Shown here: positions 1-4,715 of the stretch, piece after piece
Numbering within the stretch: position 1 is the first letter of the stretch
How the letters are laid out: each line of letters opens with the position of its first letter
Source of the DNA: Flemingiibacterium sp045587285
GTDB taxonomy: Bacteria; Bacillota; Clostridia; Oscillospirales; CAG-272
Reading direction: 5' to 3'
Assembly: GCA_045587285.1 (NCBI GenBank)
Contig: JAZNBZ010000245.1
Span: forward strand, 1 to 9,021
Length of the DNA: 9,021 bases
The notes under the pieces: generated by a model
Databases searched by the model: none
What the model saw: only the letters and a program-made list of their open reading frames with translations
What the model was told of the DNA's origin: nothing
Translations under genes and position numbers: made by a program

Positions 1-1
1 C

Positions 2-73
2 GACGCGCAGGTGCAGCGCATTTACCGTATTATTAAATACATGCTTTTTTCGTGGCCGCCTGATCGGGCGTAG
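2..73 (+). CDS. Possible 3' end of an upstream gene (partial)
   Basis: From the window edge one frame stays open for 23 codons and ends at TAG 71-73. The peptide begins DAQVQRIYRIIKY, which reads like a plausible basic helix, but the stretch is far too short to prove coding. I do not recognise it. The rest of positions 74-135 holds only a weak 5-bp inverted repeat (95-99 with 107-111) without a T-run, so I cannot call a terminator for the leftward gene that ends at 136. Confidence 0.18.
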   Translation, partial: DAQVQRIYRIIKYMLFSWPPDRA

Positions 74-135
74 TTCGCCGCCTGCATCGGTGGACGGTGG
101 CTCGTTCACCGGTGCGTGTTTGGGCGGTGTGGGTG

Positions 136-1386
136 TCAATCTACAAGTGTTGCGGTACAGTGAGACAGTACCAAGTATTGACCGTCTTTAACTGTTACAT
201 ATGAGGTTGTTTTTACCGAATTATACGACAGCAGTTTACTTTCGGCTTCGGAACCGGCATATATGCTGCTTGATGAATAATATTCGTCAGGGTCAGCAGT
301 GAGTTTGTATTCACCGGCCGGAATATCAGTACCTACTTTATAGGTTCCTTCCGAAATATTTTCGGTACTTTCTATCACGAGGGGATTTGCTTCTGCCAAC
401 ACCGCCGTGCATCCGCTCAATTCTAAATACTGACCTTTATTAACAGTGACATAGTGGTGAGTATAAACGGAATGATACGTAAGAATATCATCTTTGTTGC
501 TGTCGGCACTTACGCAAATCGAAGCGTAATACTTCTCGTCTTCATTGCGTAATACAATATACTCACCTTCCGGTATGTCAGAACCGACTTTATACATACC
601 TTCGCCGTACTTTATACTATCCTGCTCCTGCGCCGGCTCGGAATCCTTTACGATCGCGGTAGGGATATCGTTTATATCAAATTCCGTCTCCTCGGCGTTA
701 TCCTTAAACACAAGGTATGATTCATTATACCAATCGTAAACATCCTCGTCGTACGGCGTGATAAATGTTTCCGATATTATACCGTAAACCGTTTCCGGAT
801 CATCGGACGTGTTTACCATACCTTTTATAAACGACAGTGTGACGTAACGCGCGGCGTAATTGACAAGCGACATTGCAAACTGTGCTGTCTCAATATGTCC
901 GAGGTATTCGCTTTCGTGAGCTTCAAGACAGCCTTCCTCCTCGGGAGACTGACTGCAATTGATATAATAACTCAGAGATGTCAGTGCCATCGAACAGTAT
1001 TTCATTGCGACCTTGCAGTAAAAATCGTAAACCTCGCCCATGATAGCGGCTTGCTCTGAAATACGCTCGCTGTAAAGCGCGTAGTCGGCTTCGTGGAATT
1101 CCGCGATCTCGGCAAATTCGGCTATGTATGAATCGAACAGCTCAACGGCTTTTTCGTAATCCCCGGCTTTTGCGCAGTAATACGCCTCTTTTGTTTTTTC
1201 GGTGAGCATTTCGATTTTCGGCGGATGTGCGTACATTGACATCAAACACGAGTAGTCGGTAAACACGCTTGTTTTTAAATCAATCGTACTTTCGGCAGGC
1301 GGCGGCGTTTCGTCGGTATCAGCCGCCTGCACCGGCGTGTGAAGCGGCAGGATAACCGCCAACAACGCCAGTATTTTTCTTTTCAT
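136..1386 (-). CDS. Secreted protein with two C-terminal ~70-residue repeats
   Basis: Predicted 416-residue exported protein. Residues 1-21 form a classic signal peptide: basic KRK, hydrophobic ILALLAVIL, and a V-Q-A cleavage motif before Ala22. There is no lipobox Cys. Residues about 30-250 are mostly helical, acidic and Cys-rich (for example C47, C71, C124, C131, C144, C153) and are not recognised. The C-terminus has two homologous units, about 263-331 and 347-416. Each begins G-x-Y-K-V-G-(S/T)-D-I-P-x-G-E-Y, continues to Y-V-T-V-x-(K)-G-Q-Y-L-x-L-S, and ends C-T-A-x-L. Units of this kind occur in Firmicute surface proteins of unknown role. The start has a good site, GGGGAG, 8 nt upstream. 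The gene lies next to the repressor and points away from the lytic operon, the usual place for a lysogenic-conversion gene. That role is inference; it could also be host DNA beyond the prophage control region. Confidence 0.85.
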   Translation of the reverse strand: MKRKILALLAVILPLHTPVQAADTDETPPPAESTIDLKTSVFTDYSCLMSMYAHPPKIEMLTEKTKEAYYCAKAGDYEKAVELFDSYIAEFAEIAEFHEADYALYSERISEQAAIMGEVYDFYCKVAMKYCSMALTSLSYYINCSQSPEEEGCLEAHESEYLGHIETAQFAMSLVNYAARYVTLSFIKGMVNTSDDPETVYGIISETFITPYDEDVYDWYNESYLVFKDNAEETEFDINDIPTAIVKDSEPAQEQDSIKYGEGMYKVGSDIPEGEYIVLRNEDEKYYASICVSADSNKDDILTYHSVYTHHYVTVNKGQYLELSGCTAVLAEANPLVIESTENISEGTYKVGTDIPAGEYKLTADPDEYYSSSSIYAGSEAESKLLSYNSVKTTSYVTVKDGQYLVLSHCTATLVD

Positions 1387-1432
1387 AGTATTATCTCCCC
1401 TTCATAATATAAAATTTTAGTACCATATTAAT

Positions 1433-1455
1433 ATTCAATCCTAAAAATATTGAAT
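1433..1455. repeat. 7-bp inverted repeat, operator-like
   Basis: ATTCAAT (1433-1439) and ATTGAAT (1449-1455) are perfect inverted copies with a 9-nt spacer. They lie between the leftward secreted-protein gene and the rightward promoter at 1463. The arms are AT-rich and no T-run follows, so a protein-binding site is more likely than a terminator. No clear consensus promoter for the leftward gene could be found in this intergenic stretch. Confidence 0.35.
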
Positions 1456-1462
1456 TGACCTA

Positions 1463-1491
1463 TTGACAAATGAGAAATTTTGTAGTATAAT
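1463..1491 (+). promoter_or_regulatory. Perfect sigma-A consensus promoter
   Basis: TTGACA at 1463-1468 and TATAAT at 1486-1491 are separated by exactly 17 bp, a full match to the vegetative promoter consensus. The expected start is near 1498, giving a short CAA-rich leader before the GGAG at 1516-1519. It faces the 3' end of the repressor gene, so its transcript is partly antisense to the repressor mRNA. Confidence 0.75.
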
Positions 1492-1520
1492 AAGACAAAC
1501 AACAACAATAAGTTTGGAGA

Positions 1521-1709
1521 ATGTACAAAAATATGGGAAATGAATACGACCTAACAAAGGATGAATCCGATTTTATTCGCGAATATATTGAACTGACCGA
1601 AGATCAGAAGCGTGAATTTAAAATTCGTTTTTTACAGTTAAAAGCAGAGCACGCGCCTGTTTCTTCTGTTCGGGGCTCATTTCGCGGTAAGCATCCAATA
1701 TTAGTTTAA
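1521..1709 (+). CDS. Small ORF antisense to the repressor 3' end
   Basis: A 62-residue ORF of unknown function. Start choice is open: ATG 1521 has GGAG only 1 nt away, while the in-frame ATG 1533 has about 13 nt of spacing, so neither is ideal. Residues 12-44 are acidic and helical (ELTEDQKREFKIRFLQLKAE) and resemble the C-terminal helix of small phage repressors, including the motif E-M-S-P-E-Q-K-K-Q in the opposing repressor. The last 92 bp lie opposite the repressor gene, and the C-terminal tail (about residues 45-62) is simply the antisense of that gene. This may be a truncated relic or an RNA whose coding is incidental. In its favour it has its own consensus promoter upstream and an intrinsic terminator 17 nt past its stop. 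Confidence 0.5.
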   Translation: MYKNMGNEYDLTKDESDFIREYIELTEDQKREFKIRFLQLKAEHAPVSSVRGSFRGKHPILV

Positions 1710-1971
1710 AATCCGGGTCATTAAGCAGCTCGTCCATCTGGGACGGGCTTTTTTCTTTTTCCGGCGTCGGATCGTCGGTTTCACCTTTTAAATACGCAAC
1801 CGTAGTTCCGAGGACGCCTGCGATAATAGCAAGACGTTCATCGGAAATTTTTAAATTGTCACGTTTTACACAGCTGAGCCAATTCCGATGCACACCGAGT
1901 TTTCCCGATATAAACGCTTGTGTAATACCTTTTTCTTTAGCTAAATTGGTAATTCTATCCACCATGGACAT
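1618..1971 (-). CDS. CI-like HTH repressor without a cleavage domain
   Basis: A 117-residue XRE-family DNA-binding protein, the probable lysogeny repressor. Residues about 5-62 form the HTH domain (TQAFISGKLGVHRNWLSCVKR spans the helix-turn-helix; ISDERLAIIAGVLGTTVAYLKGE is the typical closing part). A charged linker (EKEKSPSQ) follows, then a helical tail (about 86-117) likely used for dimerisation. There is no S24 peptidase region and the protein is about half the length of LexA/CI repressors, so RecA-stimulated self-cleavage is unlikely. ATG 1971 has AGGTGA 6 nt upstream; an alternative in-frame ATG is two codons later. The gene diverges from the HTH/antirepressor operon across the operator region. 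Residues about 71-82 are encoded by DNA that forms a terminator on the other strand. Confidence 0.88.
   Translation of the reverse strand: MSMVDRITNLAKEKGITQAFISGKLGVHRNWLSCVKRDNLKISDERLAIIAGVLGTTVAYLKGETDDPTPEKEKSPSQMDELLNDPDFKLILDAYREMSPEQKKQARALLLTVKNEF
1727..1760 (+). terminator. Intrinsic terminator inside the repressor gene, rightward
   Basis: AGCTCGTCC (1727-1735) pairs with GGACGGGCT (1741-1749): 9 bp with one T-G wobble and a 5-nt loop. Six T residues, a C and five more T residues follow (1749-1760). Only the + strand has the T-run, so it terminates rightward transcription, 17 nt after the stop of the 1521-1709 ORF. It is embedded in repressor coding sequence. Confidence 0.7.
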
Positions 1972-2009
1972 ATAAATTCACCTCTATAATTGTGCATTGA
2001 TACAATATC

Positions 2010-2037
2010 ATTAAATGTTAGGAAAACTGCTTGACAA
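2010..2037 (-). promoter_or_regulatory. Candidate proximal repressor promoter
   Basis: On the minus strand TTGTCA (2037-2032) and TTTAAT (2015-2010) are 16 bp apart, each 5/6 to consensus. The start would fall near 2003, about 30 nt before the repressor ATG. Its -35 box overlaps that of the rightward promoter, so the two could not be occupied together. It is weaker than the leftward consensus promoter at 2143-2171. Confidence 0.4.
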
Positions 2038-2045
2038 TCCTAACA
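2016..2045. promoter_or_regulatory. Candidate repressor operator (8-bp inverted repeat)
   Basis: TGTTAGGA (2016-2023) and TCCTAACA (2038-2045) are perfect inverted copies with a 14-nt spacer. Together they straddle the -35 box of the rightward early promoter. Their core CTAACAA occurs again at 2131-2137, and the left arm is repeated within a 13-nt identity at 4011-4023. Position and symmetry fit a site for the repressor or the small HTH protein; which one binds is inference. Confidence 0.5.
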
Positions 2046-2059
2046 AATGGTGATATAAT
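2031..2059 (+). promoter_or_regulatory. Rightward early (lytic) promoter, perfect consensus
   Basis: TTGACA (2031-2036), a 17-bp spacer and TATAAT (2054-2059) match the sigma-A consensus fully. The predicted start near 2066 leaves a leader of about 125 nt that is rich in CAA/ACA triplets (2071-2095 and 2116-2128). It should drive the HTH-antirepressor operon. The operator 2016-2045 covers its -35 box. Confidence 0.78.
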
Positions 2060-2099
2060 ATACTCACAGCAAAACAACAACAGCAACAACAAAACGCCT

Positions 2100-2151
2100 C
2101 GGTATAATATCAATGCAAACAACAACAAATCTAACAATTGTTATTATACCG
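2100..2151. repeat. Inverted repeats around the facing promoter
   Basis: CGGTATAATA (2100-2109) pairs with TATTATACCG (2142-2151), 10 bp with a 32-nt spacer. The right arm contains the -10 box of the leftward promoter and the left arm is its mirror copy. Inside lies the perfect 12-bp palindrome TAACAATTGTTA (2132-2143), which covers the predicted start region of the leftward promoter and looks like an operator. Confidence 0.5.
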
Positions 2152-2171
2152 CAAAAAAGAGATATTGTCAA
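2143..2171 (-). promoter_or_regulatory. Leftward promoter, perfect consensus, facing the early promoter
   Basis: Read on the minus strand, TTGACA (2171-2166), a 17-bp spacer and TATAAT (2148-2143) match the consensus exactly. Transcription would start near 2136, run leftward across the rightward promoter and reach the repressor with a leader of about 165 nt. The -35 box overlaps the AAGGAGG ribosome binding site (2170-2176) of the rightward small HTH gene. Confidence 0.65.
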
Positions 2172-2190
2172 GGAGGTATAACAAATTAAC

Positions 2191-2382
2191 GTGAATAATT
2201 CTACACCAAACGCCGACATCCGCAAGGAAGCGGAAATAGCAGGGGTAAAAATGTGGCAGATCGCTGCGAAGCTCGGTATTCATCAGTGCACGTTCTCCAC
2301 ATGGCTTCGTTTCGAACTGTCCGACGAGCTTAAGGCGCAGATACGCAGCGCCATCCGCGAAATACAGGAGGAAACGGCATGA
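2191..2382 (+). CDS. Small HTH protein, first gene of the early operon
   Basis: A 63-residue protein. Residues about 8-40 (ADIRKEAEIAGVKMWQIAAKLG, then HQCTFSTWLR) match the small HTH proteins common in Clostridia phages and integrative elements, where I-R-x-x-A-x-x-x-G-V-x-x-W-x-I-A-x-x-L-G is typical. It probably acts as a Cro- or excisionase-like DNA-binding protein at the nearby operators; the exact role is unknown. The start is unusual: GTG 2191 lies 14 nt from the strong AAGGAGG at 2170-2176, while an in-frame ATT at 2185 would have 8-nt spacing. The stop overlaps the antirepressor start (ATGA). Confidence 0.75.
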   Translation: MNNSTPNADIRKEAEIAGVKMWQIAAKLGIHQCTFSTWLRFELSDELKAQIRSAIREIQEETA

Positions 2383-3170
2383 ACGAATTACAGCTTATAA
2401 ACAATCCCGAATTCGGCGACCTTCGCACACTTGAAGAAGACGGCAAGATACTTTTCTGCGGTGGGGATGTAGCAGGACCTTTACAGTACGCAAATCCTCG
2501 TGAGACTATAAACGAACACTGCAAGGGAGTAACGAAACGTGACACCCTTACGGCAGGCGGCAAACAGGAAATGACATTCATCCCGGAAGGTGATGTATAT
2601 CGCCTTATATGTCACAGCAAAATGGAAAAAGCCGAACAGTTTGAAAGATGGGTGTTTGACGGAGTACTTCCCACCATCCGCAAACACGGCCTGTACGCAA
2701 CCGACGAGCTTATCGCCAACCCCGACATAGCGATCGCGGCATTCACCGCATTAAAAGAGGAACGCGAAAAGCGCAAAGCCCTTGAAACCACCGTCGCGGT
2801 CCAGTCACAGCAGTTAGCCGAAGCCGCGCCGAAGGTCAGCTACTACGATCTGATACTCAACTGCAAGGACTTAATCAGCGTGTCGAAGATCGCCAAGGAC
2901 TACGGGATGTCGGCAATCAAGATGAACGAGACACTGCGCGACCTCGGCATACAGTACCGGCAGGGCAATGTGTGGCTGCTGTATCAGAAATACGCATCTC
3001 AGGGTTACACGAGCACCAAAACGCACGAGTACATAGGCAGCGACGGCGCAAACCATGCGAAAACCGCGACGTACTGGACGCAGAAGGGACGGCTGTTCAT
3101 CTACAATAAGCTGAAAGAAAACGGAATCGTCCCGATGATCGAGAGAGGTGACGACAATGCCGCGACTTAA
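2379..3170 (+). CDS. BRO-N / KilAC phage antirepressor
   Basis: A 263-residue two-domain antirepressor. Residues about 9-102 form the BRO N-terminal domain: DVAGPLQYANPRETINEHCKG, then VYRLICHSKMEKAEQFERWV and LPTIRKHGLY, the conserved block. Residues about 120-150 look like a short coiled coil. Residues about 152-252 form the KilAC/ANT C-terminal domain (SYYDLILNCKDLISVSKIAKDYG region, ending KGRLFIYNKLKENGIVP). Proteins of this kind bind DNA or repressor and favour lytic growth. Translation is coupled to the preceding gene by a 4-nt ATGA overlap, with GGAGG just upstream. The last codons overlap a six-codon stub of a downstream gene (ATG 3157), explained under the direct repeat. Confidence 0.92.
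   Translation: MNELQLINNPEFGDLRTLEEDGKILFCGGDVAGPLQYANPRETINEHCKGVTKRDTLTAGGKQEMTFIPEGDVYRLICHSKMEKAEQFERWVFDGVLPTIRKHGLYATDELIANPDIAIAAFTALKEEREKRKALETTVAVQSQQLAEAAPKVSYYDLILNCKDLISVSKIAKDYGMSAIKMNETLRDLGIQYRQGNVWLLYQKYASQGYTSTKTHEYIGSDGANHAKTATYWTQKGRLFIYNKLKENGIVPMIERGDDNAAT
3145..3170 (+). repeat. Direct repeat, left copy: RBS and start of the 4075 gene
   Basis: This end of the antirepressor contains GAGGTGAC, then ATG 3157, then CCGCGACTTAA. It matches 4062-4088 with three mismatches and one gap, including an exact 13-nt core TGCCGCGACTTAA. Read from ATG 3157 the frame gives MPRLKR then stop, the same first five residues as the HTH protein that starts at 4075. It looks like the original start of that gene, cut off by an insertion. 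Confidence 0.65.
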
Positions 3171-3183
3171 GAGGTAAAATACG

Positions 3184-3221
3184 AAAAATAAAACGAGCAG
3201 GATGCTGCAACATCCTACTCG
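3184..3221 (-). terminator. Intrinsic terminator of the leftward cargo gene
   Basis: CGAGCAGGATG (3194-3204) and CATCCTACTCG (3211-3221) form an 11-position stem with one A-C mismatch and a 6-nt loop. On the minus strand the hairpin is followed by TTTTATTTTT (3193-3184), so it ends leftward transcription of the 3238-3747 gene, 16 nt past its stop. On the + strand the hairpin is not followed by T residues, so the early operon can probably read through. Confidence 0.82.
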
Positions 3222-3237
3222 TGGGCAGAGCTATTTA

Positions 3238-3747
3238 TTATTCACATACTCTGGAAAGAGAACCATCTTCGCCTATATAAACATTTCTTAGTATTTTACC
3301 CCTGCTCGAATACAATATTATTTTTGCATACCCGGCGAACAATTTCACCGTACTGTACAAAGTCCATATTATTCCGCTAACACTGTTGTACGCCGGAATA
3401 TTTACGGGCAATTGCATCGTGTAGTCTTTTACATATTTTATTCCATCGTATATTTTTCTGAACAATCGCCGTTCATGACCTGCTTTGAACGTATTACCGT
3501 ACTGTTCTATATAAATATCGGTAACAGATAAATCTTTGCGTGTACGGTTGGTAAGCTCGACGGAAAGTACATTAATACCTTCATTCGATCGCAAATCCCT
3601 GGCACTGACGCTCATTTTATTCAAATTTTCAACCACTTCGGCAAAAGTTTCAGTTATCCTGAAAGATAATAATCTGCGTTCTATTTCTTCTCTGATTGCT
3701 CTTTCAATCGATTTCGAAATTTTGCCAAACAGTATTCTGGTTATCAT
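3238..3747 (-). CDS. Leftward cargo (moron-like) gene of unknown function
   Basis: A 169-residue protein I do not recognise. The N-terminal 45 residues are basic and amphipathic (MITRILFGKISKSIERAIRE) and may form a membrane-associated or coiled helix. Residues about 55-165 alternate hydrophobic and polar positions like a beta-sandwich (INVLSVELTNRTRKDLSVTD, then LPVNIPAYNSVSGIIWTLY, then AKIILYSSRGKILRNVYIGE). No catalytic motif is seen. ATG 3747 is preferred over an upstream ATG at 3783 because GAGG lies 6 nt before it and the longer form would overlap the divergent gene. The gene opposes the operon, is AT-richer than its neighbours and has its own terminator, the usual signs of a phage moron. 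Superinfection exclusion or defence is possible, but only by position. Confidence 0.75.
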   Translation of the reverse strand: MITRILFGKISKSIERAIREEIERRLLSFRITETFAEVVENLNKMSVSARDLRSNEGINVLSVELTNRTRKDLSVTDIYIEQYGNTFKAGHERRLFRKIYDGIKYVKDYTMQLPVNIPAYNSVSGIIWTLYSTVKLFAGYAKIILYSSRGKILRNVYIGEDGSLSRVCE

Positions 3748-3774
3748 CTTACACCTCACAGAAAGGACGCTGAC

Positions 3775-3972
3775 ATGGAACAAGTAAAACTCAAAGTCAG
3801 AATGGAAGAATGCGGCACAAATCCGCGAAGGCTCGCTCCGCTGCTCGGAATTTGCTACAAGACCATGCTTTTGAAAATGAACGGAAAACTCGATTTCAAG
3901 TACACGGAAGTAATTACCCTATGTAAAGTACTTGATATCGCGAATCCGCGTGACTATTTCGCAGAGAATTAA
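3775..3972 (+). CDS. Small Cro-like HTH protein (DUF739-like)
   Basis: A 65-residue protein. Residues about 14-60 form an XRE/Cro-like HTH: NPRRLAPLLGICYKTMLLKM, then the recognition segment MNGKLDFKYTEVITLCKVLD, and the closing IANPRDYF. The overall form is that of the small DUF739/Cro-like regulators in Gram-positive phages. The start ATG has AAAGGA 7 nt upstream. Only 27 bp separate it from the divergent start at 3747, too little for two ordinary promoters, so one of the two promoters must lie within coding DNA. It belongs to the apparently inserted segment 3171-4088. Confidence 0.72.
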   Translation: MEQVKLKVRMEECGTNPRRLAPLLGICYKTMLLKMNGKLDFKYTEVITLCKVLDIANPRDYFAEN

Positions 3973-3988
3973 ATTTCCCTACATTAGT

Positions 3989-3997
3989 ATTATAGCA
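3989..3997 (-). promoter_or_regulatory. Candidate leftward extended -10 promoter
   Basis: On the minus strand TGC-TATAAT (3997-3989) is a perfect extended -10 element. The -35 position is poor (AACATT). It would start transcription near 3982, cross the 3775-3972 gene in antisense and serve the leftward gene at 3747. The operator-like half-site at 4014-4021 lies at its -35 position. Confidence 0.4.
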
Positions 3998-4010
3998 CAC
4001 TCACAGACAA

Positions 4011-4023
4011 AAATGTTAGGAAA
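4011..4023 (+). promoter_or_regulatory. Copy of the switch operator half-site
   Basis: AAATGTTAGGAAA is identical to 2013-2025, which contains the left arm of the switch operator. The sequence just before it, ACTCACAGACAAAA (from about 4000), also resembles ACTCACAGCAAAA after the rightward early promoter (2062 onward). No inverse arm is present here. It may bring the cargo segment under the phage repressor. Confidence 0.45.
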
Positions 4024-4061
4024 CAGTATCGAATATGGAACTTTTTTACCATAAAACCAAG

Positions 4062-4088
4062 GAGGCGACAAACAGTGCCGCGACTTAA
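4062..4088 (+). repeat. Direct repeat, right copy: functional RBS and start
   Basis: Partner of the copy at 3145-3170. Here the repeat supplies the functional GGAGG and the GTG start of the HTH gene at 4075. Together the two copies bracket about 0.9 kb carrying the leftward cargo gene and the small Cro-like gene. Confidence 0.65.
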
Positions 4089-4353
4089 ACTGAGCACACT
4101 CGACGCACACCGCAAAACGTTTTCGGACTTCCTCAACTACCGCGCCGAACAGGTCGGCACAACGATAAGCAGTATCGGCGAATCGATAGGCATAAGCCGT
4201 TCGTCGATACAGAAATACAAGCACAACCCCGGCACGATGAGGGTCGATGATTTACTGAAGCTCTCGAACGTGCTGAACATGGACGCGGCGACGCTGCTTA
4301 AGGTTTACAGCGAAGGCAAAACGCCGTGGGAGCAGAAGGAGGCGCAGACATGA
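4075..4353 (+). CDS. XRE-type HTH protein
   Basis: A 92-residue DNA-binding protein. Residues about 29-76 form an XRE HTH (TISSIGESIGISRSSIQKYK, then NPGTMRVDDLLKLSNVLNMD). The start is GTG with AAGGAGG 9 nt upstream; the first residues MPRLK are duplicated as a stub inside the end of the antirepressor, which suggests this gene once followed the antirepressor directly with an ATG start. The last codons overlap the next start by ATGA. Function beyond DNA binding is unknown. Confidence 0.82.
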   Translation: MPRLKLSTLDAHRKTFSDFLNYRAEQVGTTISSIGESIGISRSSIQKYKHNPGTMRVDDLLKLSNVLNMDAATLLKVYSEGKTPWEQKEAQT

Positions 4354-4715
4354 CGACCAACACCACACTGCGCCGGTCGCTCGCCGACAACTGCCGCGAG
4401 CTTAAGCCCATCAACAACCCGGCTAAACAGGTACGGCTGAACCGCGGCAAGGCACACCGAAACCCGGCGTACGAAAACGTCATCGAATTCTACGACCTTG
4501 AAAGCGTCGGTCGGCGCGTGAAGGAGCTGCGCAAAGCCGCCGGGCATACTACGGAGACGGCGTCGCGGCAGCTGAGATGTTCGCGGATCGTGCTGGCGTA
4601 TATTGAAAACGGCACACGCCACGTCAACGTTGAGGTGCTGCAGCGGATCGCCGGACTGTACGGCGTTGAGTTTGAGTGGCTGTGCTATGGGACGGAGGGA
4701 GACAATGGACGATAA
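4350..4715 (+). CDS. XRE-type HTH protein with an N-terminal extension
   Basis: A 121-residue protein. Residues 1-50 are basic and not recognised. Residues about 52-114 form a clear XRE domain: VGRRVKELRKAAGHTTETAS, then QLRCSRIVLAYIENGTRHVN, ending LQRIAGLYGVEFEWLCYG. The closing (E)-x-W-L-x-Y-G motif recurs in the smaller HTH protein at 5258, so the two may be related copies. ATG 4350 was chosen because AAGGAGG lies 7 nt upstream and it overlaps the previous stop; an upstream in-frame GTG at 4326 has no comparable site. Confidence 0.84.
   Translation: MTTNTTLRRSLADNCRELKPINNPAKQVRLNRGKAHRNPAYENVIEFYDLESVGRRVKELRKAAGHTTETASRQLRCSRIVLAYIENGTRHVNVEVLQRIAGLYGVEFEWLCYGTEGDNGR

Larger units (their letters stand above)
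1993..2117. repeat. 10-bp inverted repeat flanking the rightward promoter
   Basis: TGCATTGATA (1993-2002) recurs in inverse orientation as TATCAATGCA (2108-2117), one copy on each side of the rightward promoter. The left copy overlaps a second palindrome, TGATA-CAA-TATCA (1998-2010). A further inverse pair is ACAATATC (2002-2009) with GATATTGT (2161-2168). These are candidate operator half-sites, perhaps for DNA looping; the bound protein is not known. Confidence 0.4.

Noticed and set aside
94..112. Hairpin as terminator for the leftward secreted-protein gene
   Set aside because: Only 5 bp of stem and no T-run on either strand.
545..739. Rightward 64-codon ORF inside the secreted-protein gene
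   Set aside because: It lies wholly antisense to a well supported gene and has no plausible ribosome site or protein motif.
2103..2108. TATAAT as -10 of a second rightward promoter
   Set aside because: The sequence 17 bp upstream (ACAGCA) does not resemble a -35 box; the match is explained by the inverted copy of the leftward -10 region.
3194..3221. Hairpin as a terminator for the rightward antirepressor operon
   Set aside because: The + strand lacks a T-run after the stem; the T-run is on the minus strand only.
3536..3787. Rightward ORF opposite the cargo gene
   Set aside because: Antisense shadow; the cargo gene has its own ribosome site and terminator on the other strand.
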